From: Sphingobium sp. 66-54
Lineage (GTDB): Bacteria > Pseudomonadota > Alphaproteobacteria > Sphingomonadales > Sphingomonadaceae
Direction of reading: 5' to 3'
NCBI GenBank assembly: GCA_001899715.1
Contig: MKWI01000014.1
Coordinates: forward strand, 1 to 64,000
Length of the DNA stretch: 64,000 bases
In this document: positions 27,493-36,494 of the stretch, in pieces
How positions within the stretch are numbered: the first letter of the stretch is position 1
Layout: every line of letters begins with the position of its first letter
Translations under genes and position numbers: made by a program
The notes under the pieces: model-generated
What the model was told of the DNA's origin: nothing
The model's database searches: none
Seen by the model: only the letters and a program-made list of their open reading frames with translations

Positions 27493-28362
27493 TCAATCCT
27501 CCTTGTCCGGCACGCTCAGCGAGGCGCCGAAATCGAAGTCGACCGGTTCGGGCATGGCAGCGATCATCGCCTCGAACCGCTCGCGCACGTTGTCGCGCCA
27601 GTTGCCGTGGGTGGCGACATAGAGCTTGTTGTGGACGATCGCGTCGACGATCATGTCGCCCACCTCGGTCGGCTCCATCCAGGTGTCGGACACGACGCGC
27701 TTGCCGAGTTGCACCTCCGTCTCGGCGAAGCCGCTGCCGGAGCGGAAGCGCTCGGGGCGGTTCTGGCCGGATTCGTGGATGCGGCTCTTGATCGGCCCCG
27801 GCATCAGCACGGTGACGCCGATATTGTCCTTGGCCATGCTGTCGCGGATCGATTCGGTCAGCGTGATGACGCCGGCCTTGGCCACCGCGTAGATCACCAT
27901 GAAGCTCGGCATCGGCGTCAGGCCGGCGAGCGAGGCGGTGTTGACGATGTGGCCGCCGCGCCCTCGCGCGCGCATGCCGGGACTGAAGGCCATGATGCCG
28001 TTGATCGGCCCCCATAGGTTGACGCCGAGGCCATAGTCCCAATCCTGATAGGTCGCCTGCTCGAACGGGCCGGAGGGGTCGATGCCGGCATTGTTGACCA
28101 GAATGTCCGGCCCACCCATCACCGCCTCGCACTCCTTCGCCGCCTCAGCCATCGCCGCACGGTCCGACACGTCGAGCCGGATGGTGTGGACGTTGCGGCC
28201 CTGCTGGCGCTCCTCGAAAAACTGCTTGGCCTCGTCGAGATGGTCCTGCCGGATATCCGCCAGCACCAGCCGCGCGCCATGATCGAGCAGCCGCTGGGCG
28301 ATGCCGAAGCCGATGCCGCTCGCGCCGCCGGTGATGAACGCGGTTGTTCCTTCGATCTTCAT
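27493..28362 (-). CDS. Short-chain dehydrogenase/reductase
   Basis: A 289-residue classical SDR. The cofactor motif TGGASGIGFG lies at the N-terminus (Gly12-x3-Gly16-x-Gly18), Asp in VLADIRQ favours NAD(H), then NNAG and the catalytic Ser (NTASLAG) and Tyr-x-x-x-Lys (YAVAK). The C-terminal ~60 residues are longer than the minimal fold. GGAGAGG precedes the ATG at 28362; a start seven codons upstream is less likely. Such SDRs are common in aromatic and terpenoid degradation; the substrate is unknown. Confidence 0.92.
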   Translation of the reverse strand: MKIEGTTAFITGGASGIGFGIAQRLLDHGARLVLADIRQDHLDEAKQFFEERQQGRNVHTIRLDVSDRAAMAEAAKECEAVMGGPDILVNNAGIDPSGPFEQATYQDWDYGLGVNLWGPINGIMAFSPGMRARGRGGHIVNTASLAGLTPMPSFMVIYAVAKAGVITLTESIRDSMAKDNIGVTVLMPGPIKSRIHESGQNRPERFRSGSGFAETEVQLGKRVVSDTWMEPTEVGDMIVDAIVHNKLYVATHGNWRDNVRERFEAMIAAMPEPVDFDFGASLSVPDKED

Positions 28363-28653
28363 GCGCCTCTCCTGCCATGGCAACGGATGGCGCAGCTTTG
28401 ACCGCTCGGCCGGACAAAATCAACGGCCGGACACCAAGAGGCGAAACCGGGCGGAGATAAGCTTGGCGCCATTCAGATATTCATTCGTCATGCTGCTTGC
28501 GGATCGCCGGGTTGGGCTTACCCGCTCCCTGAGCTTGCTTGGGAAAGGGAACCGGCGAAGCCAGTGAAGGGCTTTTTCCAGCGTTGCGCTCGGCACTCAC
28601 CGATATTCTGCGAATGACCCTCCCAAGACGAACTTGGAGAGAAATGAGGCGCC

Positions 28654-29199
28654 TCAGTCCGTGCGTGGATGCGCGGCACGCCAGGCACCCGGCCGCTCGA
28701 AACCGCCGCGCCAGATGCCCCGCTTCGCTCGTTGGGCAGCGGCCTGCTCCGCGCGATAGCGGCCGTTGTCGCGCCCATCGCCGCTCATCGCCCAGCCCTG
28801 CGCAACCAGATCGGCGGCGACATCGTTCGATCCCTCCACCGAGCAACGGGCCAGAGCACGACCGAAGCGGTCAGACGCACGCGATTCGCAAACGAGCCCG
28901 CCGCGCGCAACGAGGGCCGCGAGGGCTTCGCGCGCCTCGATGCCGCAACTCCATTGCGCGCCGTCGCTAGCGCGGCAGAGTTGATGCAGTTCGACCGCAT
29001 CGACCCCTTCCAGTCGGAGAACGTGGTTGGCAATGCGCAGGCTATCGCCGTCCTGCACATAGACGCGCGTACCGCCAGCATCGGTCAGCCGGTCGGCGGA
29101 CGGGCGCATCAGGGCAAGCACAACGAGCAGCACCGCAAGGAGCAGCAATGCGCCGAGCCGGCGCAGCCAACGCTTCATCCAGAGAGCCAGGATCGCCAT
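28654..29199 (-). CDS. Staphylococcal-nuclease-fold protein, membrane-anchored or secreted
   Basis: A 181-residue thermonuclease-like protein. A hydrophobic N-terminal helix (LGALLLLAVLLVVLALM, residues ~15-31) anchors or exports it. The SNase OB-fold follows: VYVQDGDSLRI holds the Asp that binds Ca in the family, RLEGVDAVEL replaces the usual R-L-x-G-I-D-A-P-E box, and SDRFGRALARC plus AADLVAQGWAM are the later conserved strands. The Arg of the RLxG motif and the second Arg are present, so activity is plausible. The start could also be the ATG at 29178 (MKRWLRR), which gives a better positive N-terminus. It is a lone gene. Confidence 0.82.
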   Translation of the reverse strand: MAILALWMKRWLRRLGALLLLAVLLVVLALMRPSADRLTDAGGTRVYVQDGDSLRIANHVLRLEGVDAVELHQLCRASDGAQWSCGIEAREALAALVARGGLVCESRASDRFGRALARCSVEGSNDVAADLVAQGWAMSGDGRDNGRYRAEQAAAQRAKRGIWRGGFERPGAWRAAHPRTD

Positions 29200-29670
29200 C
29201 GCGCGGACATAGCCGATGATCTGAGTGGATTGAATCGGTCTTGATAAGGTACAGGTGGGCGGCGGTGGGAGGCTTATCACATCAGGCAAAGCAAGAGGAC
29301 GGGCATGCGGCCGAGTGGCAAGGCCGGGGCCTCGCACATGCCGCCGGCCGCTGGCTCTATGAGACACAGCGCACAGGCCGGACCTAGCCCAGATGGCACA
29401 TCTGACGTGACCAAGGGTCGCGACGTACTGCACGAGACAGTCGTCGATCGCAACAAAAGCGAGGATACCGCCGCGCAAGGGTGAGCAGACCTTCACCACA
29501 CGCCATGTGCCGCCCATGGGCGACGGCATTTAAAACGCGGTGGGAAGCGAAGTCGCTCACAGTCGATTTCAGGAAGGGAGCGACCGAGAGGGCTGGAATT
29601 GGAACGGCGCCCGAAAAGCTGCGCCGATCCCCTCCCCGAGCAAGCCCCGGGGAGGCTTCGATTCGAGGTT
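29200..29670. other. Intergenic gap with one hairpin
   Basis: 471 bases between the nuclease start and the peroxiredoxin stop. Only short, biased open frames are present; no RNA gene or known repeat was recognised. A GC-rich hairpin close to the peroxiredoxin stop is listed separately. Confidence 0.45.
29631..29655 (-). terminator. GC hairpin downstream of the peroxiredoxin gene
   Basis: CCTCCCC pairs with GGGGAGG around an 11-base loop, 16 bases after the peroxiredoxin stop codon on the minus strand. There is no T run, so it is either a weak terminator or a 3'-end stabilising stem. Confidence 0.45.
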
Positions 29671-30237
29671 TTACTTGGCCTTCATCGACTGGACGGCAGC
29701 CAGCGTGTTCTTGACGTGGTCCTTATAGTCCAGCGCGCTGTGGGCATAGACGATGTTGCCCGTCTTGCTGATGACATAGGATGTCCGGTCCGTCTTGCCG
29801 GCGAAGGCGGGGTTCTCGCTCTTGAGCGCGACCTGATAGTTGGCGATCACGCGTGGCCCGGCCGATGCGACGGCGAACTTGTCGCGGCATTCCTCGGTCG
29901 AGAATTTCGCCAGCTTGTCGATGGGATCGGCCGACATGCCGATCACCGTTGCACCAGCCGCCTTGAACTTGTCGGTCGCCTCGGCGAACTCGTGCGCCTC
30001 GGCGGTGCAGCCCGGCGTAAAGGCGGCGGGGAAGAAATAGAGGACCACCGGCCCCTTCTTGAGTTGGTCGGAGAGTTTCAGGGTAAAGACCTTGCCGGCC
30101 AGCGCGCCGCGCGTCTCGAAATCCGGGGCCTTGGCGCCCACGGGCAAGGCGGCAAGAACGCTGGTCGAGGCGGCGAATCCCGCAATCCCGATCGCCGCGG
30201 CGGCCGCCGCCAGCTTGAGTGTCGCCATCCGCATCAT
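29671..30237 (-). CDS. Exported thioredoxin-fold peroxiredoxin (BCP/AhpC-TSA)
   Basis: A 188-residue peroxiredoxin that reduces peroxides by its peroxidatic Cys77 in FFPAAFTPGCTAEAHEF. A second Cys lies about 42 residues later in EECRDKF. The N-terminal 29 residues (LKLAAAAAAIGIAGFAASTSVLAA) are a signal peptide, so it should act in the periplasm, whereas most BCP-type enzymes are cytoplasmic. The start at 30237 follows AAGGATGAGAG; a nearby Met (30228) would also work. The T-P-G-C environment and the Arg of the active site are conserved. recF starts divergently 85 bases away. Confidence 0.9.
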   Translation of the reverse strand: MMRMATLKLAAAAAAIGIAGFAASTSVLAALPVGAKAPDFETRGALAGKVFTLKLSDQLKKGPVVLYFFPAAFTPGCTAEAHEFAEATDKFKAAGATVIGMSADPIDKLAKFSTEECRDKFAVASAGPRVIANYQVALKSENPAFAGKTDRTSYVISKTGNIVYAHSALDYKDHVKNTLAAVQSMKAK

Positions 30238-30322
30238 ACTCTCATCCTTATCAGTCTTATCCTGAAACCCAGTCTGCCACAGAATCGCTTGGCCCGCCAG
30301 CGCGCAATGGTTACGAGCGGCC

Positions 30323-31390
30323 ATGGCGATCGCCCGCCTCAGCCTCACCGATTTCCGCAATCATGCCGACGCGCTGATCGCGCCCGACGAGCCGATGATC
30401 GTGCTCAGCGGCGAGAATGGCGCGGGCAAGACGAATATCCTCGAAGCGCTCTCGCTGCTGGCGCCGGGACGCGGGCTGCGCGGCGCTGCGCTGCGTGACA
30501 TGGCGCGGCAGGGCGGCCCCGGCGGCTTTGCCATCGCGGCGCGGGTAGGCGATACGCAGATCGGCACGGGAACGGACGCGACCGCGCCGGACCGCCGGCA
30601 AGTGCGGATCGACGGGCGCACGGCCTCGGCCAACGCGCTCTCCGGGCTGCTCGCGGTGAGTTGGCTCACTCCGGCGATGGACCGGCTGTTCATGGATAGT
30701 CCCGGTGGGCGGCGGCGGTTTCTCGACCGACTGGTGCTCGCGCGCGACCCGGCCCATGCCCATCACAGCACCCGCTACGAGGCGGCAATGCGCGCGCGCA
30801 ACGCGCTGCTCACCGGCGAGGCACCGCCCGATCCGGCCTGGCTCGCCGCGCTGGAGGCGCAGATGGCCGAGCATGGCGCGCGGATCGACGCGGCACGGCG
30901 GGCGATGATCGCCGAGTTGGACACACAGATAGCGGCCAATGCGCAGGCACTATTCGCGCAGCCGCTGCTCGAACTTGCCGGCTGGGAAGGGGACGAGCCG
31001 GCGCTGCGTGGAGCACTCGCGGGCGGGCGGGCGCGGGACGCCGCCGCCGGGCGCACGCTGACGGGGCCGCACCGCGCCGATCTGCTGGTGCGGCACGGCG
31101 GCAAGGATCAGGAGGCCGCGCTGTGCTCGACCGGCGAGCAGAAGGCGCTGCTGCTCGGCATCACTCTCGCCCATGCGGAACTGTGCCGCGCAGTCGGCGG
31201 ACGGCCGCTGGTCATCCTGCTCGACGAGGTGGCGGCGCATCTCGATCCGGTTCGCCGCGCCGCTCTATTCGAACGGCTGCGTGCCACTGGCGGACAAGTA
31301 TGGATGACCGGCACCGAGCCGGGGCTGTTCGAAGCGCTCGGACAGGCGAGCCGGCTACATGTCGAGGCCGGGCGGGTGACGATGGCGTGA
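30323..31390 (+). CDS. recF: DNA replication and repair protein RecF
   Basis: RecF is an SMC-like ATPase that loads RecA at single-strand gaps. The 355-residue protein starts [17 protein letters not shown], has Walker [10 protein letters not shown] (residues 30-38), the signature region [11 protein letters not shown], and Walker [13 protein letters not shown]. These fit the family and the length is normal. It is not beside dnaN or gyrB. It is transcribed alone, divergently from the peroxiredoxin gene. The ATG is preceded by GAGCGGCC, a weak ribosome-binding site. Confidence 0.95.
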   Translation: MAIARLSLTDFRNHADALIAPDEPMIVLSGENGAGKTNILEALSLLAPGRGLRGAALRDMARQGGPGGFAIAARVGDTQIGTGTDATAPDRRQVRIDGRTASANALSGLLAVSWLTPAMDRLFMDSPGGRRRFLDRLVLARDPAHAHHSTRYEAAMRARNALLTGEAPPDPAWLAALEAQMAEHGARIDAARRAMIAELDTQIAANAQALFAQPLLELAGWEGDEPALRGALAGGRARDAAAGRTLTGPHRADLLVRHGGKDQEAALCSTGEQKALLLGITLAHAELCRAVGGRPLVILLDEVAAHLDPVRRAALFERLRATGGQVWMTGTEPGLFEALGQASRLHVEAGRVTMA

Positions 31391-31431
31391 GGCGGTAGGC
31401 AAGCGCGCTCCCGACGCTTGAACGCAACAGA

Positions 31432-31509
31432 GTGCTCCAGCGAAAGCAGGGAGCCCAGGGCGATAGGGAAGTGTGGTTGGCCCCTGGGCTCCTGGCTTCG
31501 CAGGAGCAC
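31432..31509. repeat. Intergenic inverted repeat, family 1
   Basis: Arms at 31432-31460 (GTGCTCCAGCGAAAGCAGGG...) and 31481-31509 (CCCCTGGGCTCCTGGCTTCG...) are near-perfect complements with a 20-base spacer. It is the same family as the copies at 22879 and 41614. It lies between the convergent recF and DUF3297 genes. Confidence 0.8.
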
Positions 31510-31599
31510 CGTGCCTTCCGTGAAGGAGAGGGCGAAAGGACCGAAACAGCGCGAGAGGACCCCTCCCGCGCCCATGCTAGGTCCCTGCTCGCCGTGCCG

Positions 31600-31896
31600 T
31601 CAGGCGGCGCTATCGCCGTCCGCTTCGCCGGCCTCGGCCTGTGCGGCATCCTCGAACCAGGCCTCGACCTCACCGTTGAGCTTGATGGTCACCGGGTTGC
31701 CGTAGCGGTCACGGCTCTTGCCGGCGGCAACGCGAATCCAACCTTCCGACAGGCAATATTCCTCCACGTCGGTGCGCTGGCGGCCCTTGAAGCGGATGCC
31801 CACGCCGCGCTGGAGCACCTCCACGTCGAAATGGGGACTGCGCGGGTTGGTGGAGAGGCGATCAGGCGGCGTGTCGGCGGGCTGGGTATCGGACAT
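31600..31896 (-). CDS. DUF3297 family protein
   Basis: A 98-residue protein of the DUF3297 family, small cytoplasmic proteins of unknown function widespread in proteobacteria. The recognisable core is PPDRLSTNPRSPHFDVEVLQRGVGIRFKGRQRTDVEEYCLSEGWIRV, followed by RYGNPVTIKLNGEVEAWF and an acidic tail. The ATG at 31896 gives the usual start. The nearest upstream gene on the same strand is the small secreted basic protein 61 bases away. Confidence 0.88.
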   Translation of the reverse strand: MSDTQPADTPPDRLSTNPRSPHFDVEVLQRGVGIRFKGRQRTDVEEYCLSEGWIRVAAGKSRDRYGNPVTIKLNGEVEAWFEDAAQAEAGEADGDSAA

Positions 31897-31957
31897 GGCG
31901 CGTGCCATGCCGCACCCATTCCGCGCCGTCAACGCCTCTCCATTACCGTCTCACGGA

Positions 31958-32284
31958 TCACCGGCAGACGCGTACCCGCACCCGGCGGTCTCGCCAGCGG
32001 TCCCAGCGCCATTCAATATGGCAGCGGGGAGCCTTGCGATAGCGATAGCCGTCGTTCCAGCCATTCCAGCCGTAGCGACGATTATCGTAGCGGTAGCGAT
32101 AGCGCCGGTCGTGGCGATAATCGCGCCGATAATCGCGGTAGTCGCGGCGCCAATCGCCCCGATATCCATCGTCGCGATAACTGACCGTCACGCTGGTCCG
32201 GGCCTGTGCTGGCGCGGCCGGTGCGATGGTCAACAGCGTGCTGGCCGCCAGAACGGCCGCCCACAGGCTCTTGTTCAGCTTCAT
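31958..32284 (-). CDS. Small secreted Arg/Tyr-rich protein
   Basis: A 108-residue product with a clean signal peptide (MKLNKSLWAAVLAASTLLTI ... APAQA, cleavage near residue 28). The mature part is dominated by Arg, Tyr, Asp and Trp in short repeats such as YRDDGYRGDWRRDYRDYR and DRRYRYRYDNRRYGW, with two Cys near the end (PRCHIEWRWD and VRVCR). It resembles the RcnB-like or 'Arg-Tyr rich' periplasmic proteins common in sphingomonads, but no function is known. The very high positive charge suggests an envelope or polyanion contact. Codon use is otherwise normal. Confidence 0.75.
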   Translation of the reverse strand: MKLNKSLWAAVLAASTLLTIAPAAPAQARTSVTVSYRDDGYRGDWRRDYRDYRRDYRHDRRYRYRYDNRRYGWNGWNDGYRYRKAPRCHIEWRWDRWRDRRVRVRVCR

Positions 32285-32505
32285 CGTTTCATCTCCCGAT
32301 GTCATTCGGCAGACGGCGCGGCCTTCGTCGTGCTGCAAGAACGATGATGGTGCCGGCGGCTGAACCTCCGGCGAATGAGTCGTTCAGGAAAGGGCGGGCG
32401 GCGGCGAAGCGAGCAGGCGATGCGGTGGACGGTGGGCGGCAGATCGCACTCCCATTCAACGCTTGTTCACTGCCTGCCGCCTATCCGGCAAGGCAAAGCC
32501 GGATC

Positions 32506-33129
32506 ATGCTCAGGACCCTCTCCCTCTCGACCGCGCTCGCCGCTTTGCTCGTGCCGCTGCCCTCGGCGGCAACGCCACCGGCAACCGGCGGAGCGGACGG
32601 GATGGCGTATCTTACCGCCGCCATCGCGACGGCGCAGGACCGCATCGCACAGGCGCGGCCGCACTATCAGGCAGCACGGGATGAGCTGCTGCGCAACCTC
32701 GCCGATGCCACCAACCAGGTCGCCAGCGAGACACTGGCACAGTGGATCATCGCTTCACGCAGCGACGTGGTGCGCGGCGGGGTCAATCCGATCCCGGCGG
32801 CGATCCGCGCGCGGCTGGCCGGCCATTTCCCTGATGCCCTGCTCGACCGGGTGCGTTACCGGGTCGGCATCGGCAATGACCTCGCCCTGCCCTCCAACGC
32901 ATTTCGCGCCAATGCGGCGGCTATCACCCTCGACGACGTGATCGCTTTCCGCGCCGATGCGGGGGCAGCGGACGCACACTTGTGGGCACACGAACTCACC
33001 CATGTGCAGCAATATCAGCGCTGGGGCGTACGCGGCTTTGCCCGGCGCTATACGCTCGACCATGATGGTGTGGAACGCGAGGCGGAGGCCAACGCCGCGC
33101 GTATCCTCTCCCCAATGGCAGCGCGCTGA
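32506..33129 (+). CDS. DUF4157-like secreted zincin protein
   Basis: A 207-residue exported protein. After a signal peptide (MLRTLSLSTALAALLVPLPS ... AAT) comes an alpha-helical stretch, then the core of the DUF4157/eCIS metallopeptidase-like domain: PDALLDRVRYRVG, ALPSNAFRANAAAITLDDVIAFRA, and a zinc motif H162-E163-L-T-H166 (LWAHELTHVQQYQRWG). Glu192 or Glu194 in VEREAEANAARI may be the third ligand. DUF4157 is often linked with extracellular contractile injection systems, but none of their genes are here. The ATG at 32506 gives the complete signal. Activity as a peptidase is not established. Confidence 0.85.
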   Translation: MLRTLSLSTALAALLVPLPSAATPPATGGADGMAYLTAAIATAQDRIAQARPHYQAARDELLRNLADATNQVASETLAQWIIASRSDVVRGGVNPIPAAIRARLAGHFPDALLDRVRYRVGIGNDLALPSNAFRANAAAITLDDVIAFRADAGAADAHLWAHELTHVQQYQRWGVRGFARRYTLDHDGVEREAEANAARILSPMAAR

Positions 33130-33168
33130 GGGAAGCGCCTCCATTCGCCTTAAGCGGAACGGCCCCCT

Positions 33169-33603
33169 CTATCCCTCTGGGTCGGACGACGTAGGAGGCT
33201 GCGCCCCAGCCAGTCTGCCCTCGCGCGCCTGGAAGAAATACTGGCTGCACACCAGCCAGCCCTTGAGCGGGCGCAACGGCAACAGGCAGGTGACGATCAG
33301 CACAGGCAGCGAGGTGAAGAAATGCACCCAGAGCGGCGGCTCCGCCTTGATCTGGAGTAGCAGCGCGAAGGTGACGGCCGGGATGCAGGCGAACATCATC
33401 ACGAAGAAGGCCGGGCCATCGGCCGGATCGGCATAATCGTAGGACAGGCCGCAGGCGTCGCAGCCCGAGCGCAGCGTGAGGAAGCCCTTGAACAGCTTGC
33501 CCTTGCCGCAGCGCGGGCACCGGCCGCGCAGGCCGGTCTCGATGGGTTTGAGGGGCGGCCAGCTTTCCTGCGCCGCTTGCGTCGTGTTGCCGGTGCCGTT
33601 CAT
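33169..33603 (-). CDS. DUF983 membrane protein with zinc ribbon
   Basis: A 144-residue protein of the DUF983 family. Two CxxC pairs (Cys29/Cys32 in GRCPRCGKG and Cys48/Cys51 in CDACG) form a zinc ribbon, followed by two hydrophobic helices (PAFFVMMFACIPAVTFALLL and FFTSLPVLIVTCLLPL). Family members sit near cytochrome oxidase or heme-copper assembly genes in many alphaproteobacteria, but not here. The start at 33603 gives the usual N-terminus. The function is unknown. Confidence 0.88.
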   Translation of the reverse strand: MNGTGNTTQAAQESWPPLKPIETGLRGRCPRCGKGKLFKGFLTLRSGCDACGLSYDYADPADGPAFFVMMFACIPAVTFALLLQIKAEPPLWVHFFTSLPVLIVTCLLPLRPLKGWLVCSQYFFQAREGRLAGAQPPTSSDPEG

Positions 33604-33828
33604 CGTGGTGGTGCCTTGTCCTATCCGGTAAGCGCCTGCCCCGTAGGCCATGCCACACAAGATCACCTCTTATCGGCAACCGCCCTGCCGAACAGCATGC
33701 GGACAAGAGGCACGCCACATCGGGGCCGGCAGGTCGACCCCAAACATGGTGCTCCTAACGAGCGCGCAGGACAAACGGGCGGAGCGATCGATACGCGCCG
33801 CCATTGTCCATGTCCGCCCCGCCCCGGC

Positions 33829-35664
33829 TCAGGCCGCCTGAGCAGCGCGCGACTGGCGCTTGCGCTCGTGCGGATCCAGCCAGCGCTTGCGCAGGCGCAG
33901 GCTCTTCGGCGTCACCTCGACCATCTCGTCGTCGTCGATATAGGCGATGGCCTGCTCCAGCGACATCTTCCACGGCGGGGTGAGGCGGATCGCGTCGTCC
34001 TTGCCGCTCGCGCGGAAGTTGGTGAGTTGCTTGGCCTTCATCGGGTTGACCTCGAGATCGTCCGGCTTGGCGTTCTCGCCGACGATCATCCCCTCATAGA
34101 GCGGTTCGCCCACCCCGACCATCAGCACGCCGCGCTCCTCCAGATAGCCGAGCGCATAGGCATTGGCCTCGCCCGAGCCGTTGGAGATGAGCACGCCATT
34201 TTTGCGGCCTTCGATCGGGCCTTTGTAGGGGCCATATTTCTCGAACAGCCGGTTCATGATGCCGGTGCCACGCGTGTCGGAGAGGAATTCGCCATGGTAG
34301 CCGATCAGGCCACGCGAGGGCGCCGAGAAGACGATGCGCGTCTTGCCGCCACCGGAGGGGCGCATGTCCGTCATCTCCGCCTTGCGCAGCGCCATCTTGT
34401 CGATGACGGTGCCGGAGAACTCGTCATCCACGTCGATCACGACCGTCTCATAGGGCTCGGTGCGGTGGCCGGCCTCGTCCGTGCCGAACAGCACGCGCGG
34501 ACGGCTGATGCCCAGCTCGAAGCCCTCGCGCCGCATCGTCTCGATGAGCACGCCAAGCTGCAATTCGCCGCGCCCGGCAACCTCGAAACTGTCCTTGTCC
34601 TCGCTCTCGGTGACGCGGATGGCGACGTTTGATTCCGCCTCGCGCAGCAGCCGGTCGCGGATCATGCGGCTCGTCACCTTGCTGCCCTCGCGGCCCGCCA
34701 TCGGCGAATCGTTGACCGAGAAGCGCATCGAGAGCGTCGGCGGGTCGATCGGCTGTGCCTGGATCGGCGTGGAGACGGACGTATCGGCGATGGTGTTGGC
34801 CACGGTCGCCACGGTCAGCCCCGCAAGGCTGATGATGTCGCCCGCGCGCGCTTCCTCCACTGGCACGCGGTCGAGGCCGCGGAAGGCCAGCACCTTGGAG
34901 GCGCGGCCGGTCTCGATGACGTTGCCGTCCATATCCAGCGCGTGGATCGCCTGATTGATCTTGAGCGTGCCGGACGTGACGCGCCCCGTGAGGATACGGC
35001 CGAGGAAATTATCACGGTCCAGCAGTGTGACGAGGAAGGTGAAGGGTGCGTCGGCATCCAGTGCCGGTGGCGGCACATGGTCGACAATTTTCTGGAAAAG
35101 CGGTTCCAGCGTTCCCTCGCGGGCCAGCGGATCGGTACCGGCATAGCCATTGCGGCCGGAGGCGAACAGCACCGGGAAATCAAGCTGTTCATCGGTCGCG
35201 TCGAGCGAGACGAACAGGTCGAACACCTCGTCGAGCACTTCCTGCGTGCGTTCGTCGGCTCTGTCGATCTTGTTGACAACAACGATGGGGCGCAGGCCGA
35301 GCGCCAGCGCCTTGCCGGTAACGAACTTGGTCTGCGGCATCGCGCCTTCCGACGCGTCGACCAGCAAGATCACGCCGTCGACCATGGAGAGGATGCGCTC
35401 CACTTCGCCGCCGAAATCGGCGTGGCCGGGCGTATCGACGATGTTGATGCGGATGCCGTTCCATTCGATGGAGGTGGGCTTGGCGAGAATGGTGATGCCG
35501 CGCTCGCGCTCCAGGTCGTTGCTGTCCATCGCGCGCTCTTCCACGCGCTGGTTATCACGAAAAGTGCCGGATTGGCGGAGAAGCTGGTCGACTAATGTGG
35601 TCTTGCCATGATCGACGTGCGCGATGATGGCAACGTTCCGCAGAGCGTCGGGACGATGGCTCAT
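33829..35664 (-). CDS. typA: Ribosome-binding translational GTPase TypA/BipA
   Basis: BipA helps 50S subunit assembly at low temperature and in stress. The 611-residue chain starts [24 protein letters not shown], with the P-loop, then [12 protein letters not shown] (G3) and [11 protein letters not shown] (G4), followed by EF-G-like domains III and V and the BipA-specific C-terminal domain ending [16 protein letters not shown] ([20 protein letters not shown]). The start at 35664 gives the full standard length; longer readings upstream look non-coding. Confidence 0.96.
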   Translation of the reverse strand: MSHRPDALRNVAIIAHVDHGKTTLVDQLLRQSGTFRDNQRVEERAMDSNDLERERGITILAKPTSIEWNGIRINIVDTPGHADFGGEVERILSMVDGVILLVDASEGAMPQTKFVTGKALALGLRPIVVVNKIDRADERTQEVLDEVFDLFVSLDATDEQLDFPVLFASGRNGYAGTDPLAREGTLEPLFQKIVDHVPPPALDADAPFTFLVTLLDRDNFLGRILTGRVTSGTLKINQAIHALDMDGNVIETGRASKVLAFRGLDRVPVEEARAGDIISLAGLTVATVANTIADTSVSTPIQAQPIDPPTLSMRFSVNDSPMAGREGSKVTSRMIRDRLLREAESNVAIRVTESEDKDSFEVAGRGELQLGVLIETMRREGFELGISRPRVLFGTDEAGHRTEPYETVVIDVDDEFSGTVIDKMALRKAEMTDMRPSGGGKTRIVFSAPSRGLIGYHGEFLSDTRGTGIMNRLFEKYGPYKGPIEGRKNGVLISNGSGEANAYALGYLEERGVLMVGVGEPLYEGMIVGENAKPDDLEVNPMKAKQLTNFRASGKDDAIRLTPPWKMSLEQAIAYIDDDEMVEVTPKSLRLRKRWLDPHERKRQSRAAQAA

Positions 35665-35841
35665 GAAGGTCTCTCTAGGTTGTAGCGGGGTCGCGCAGCT
35701 CGCAGGAACCGCGCAAATATCGCGCGGCCCATAGCGAAAAAGCGATGGCGCCGCAACCGCCCCGCACATTTTGCGCACAGGCCGTTTTACCTGCGGTTCC
35801 GCCTCGGTTACACAGGAAACAGAGCATCTCATGGAGGGCCG

Positions 35842-36243
35842 GTGAACGACGCGGCAAGGGCGCAGTGGTGGGAGGGGCGCATGTTCGTCGCCGCGATGCT
35901 GCTTGCGCTCGCCAGTGCGCTCGTGCCCGCCATGCTGCCGAGCGGGCTCACCGCCACACGGCAGGTCGGCTCCGCATTCGATCCGGCTACCAACGCCGTT
36001 GCGCTGCGCGGCCGTTCGCATACGCTGGTCCGCACCGATCAGCGTGCGGATGAAGGGCAAGCGCGGATCAAGATACCATCGCTCGCCGGACACGCCGCGC
36101 TGCCCGCCGCCGCGCCGACACCGGCAGCGCTGACCGCCAGCACCTATCCCGTATCCCGGACATTCCTCGCGCCGACAGCGCGCGACCGCTGGCGGCGCGC
36201 AACGAGCGCCCGGCCGCGCGCGCCGCCCCACGCGACTGCCTGA
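35842..36243 (+). CDS. Hypothetical small membrane-anchored protein
   Basis: A 133-residue product that I do not recognise. GGAGGG lies eight bases before a GTG start. Residues ~14-34 (FVAAMLLALASALVPAML) form one hydrophobic span; the rest is Ala/Pro/Arg-rich and low in complexity. It is divergent from typA and lies 47 bases before another small gene on the same strand. Overprinting by chance in GC-rich DNA cannot be excluded, but the ribosome-binding site and the membrane segment support a real gene. Confidence 0.5.
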   Translation: MNDAARAQWWEGRMFVAAMLLALASALVPAMLPSGLTATRQVGSAFDPATNAVALRGRSHTLVRTDQRADEGQARIKIPSLAGHAALPAAAPTPAALTASTYPVSRTFLAPTARDRWRRATSARPRAPPHATA

Positions 36244-36290
36244 CGTTCCGACATAACTCTACGGTCCCCTCCTTTCCGACGGGAGCCAGG

Positions 36291-36404
36291 ATGATGAAAC
36301 AGGAAGACCCTCCGCCCCCATGGTGGTTCAAGCCAAGTGTGCTCGGCGGGATCGCCGCCGCCACGCTTGCCATGGCGGGGCTTGCCGGGCTGATCGCCGA
36401 GTGA
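36291..36404 (+). CDS. Small single-span protein, 37 aa
   Basis: A 37-codon gene preceded by GGGAGCCAGG. The product starts MMKQEDPPPPWWFKPSVLGG and continues as one hydrophobic helix IAAATLAMAGLAGLIAE. The Pro-Pro-Pro-Pro-Trp-Trp head before a transmembrane helix is distinctive. No family is recognised. It lies between the preceding hypothetical and the Kef-type antiporter on the same strand, 90 bases before the latter, so it could be part of that transcript. Confidence 0.6.
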   Translation: MMKQEDPPPPWWFKPSVLGGIAAATLAMAGLAGLIAE

Positions 36405-36494
36405 GGCGGGCGCCGCCGCGTGCCGGCGGCGCCCCACACCGCATCATTGCGGGACTGACCGACCAAGAAACCGACAGGAGCGCGCCCCTCGCCA

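Noticed and set aside
28480..28560. Possible further copy of a REP-like element (CCGCTCCCTGAGCTTGCTTG)
   Set aside because: It shares only about ten bases with the REP consensus; not strong enough to list as a repeat.
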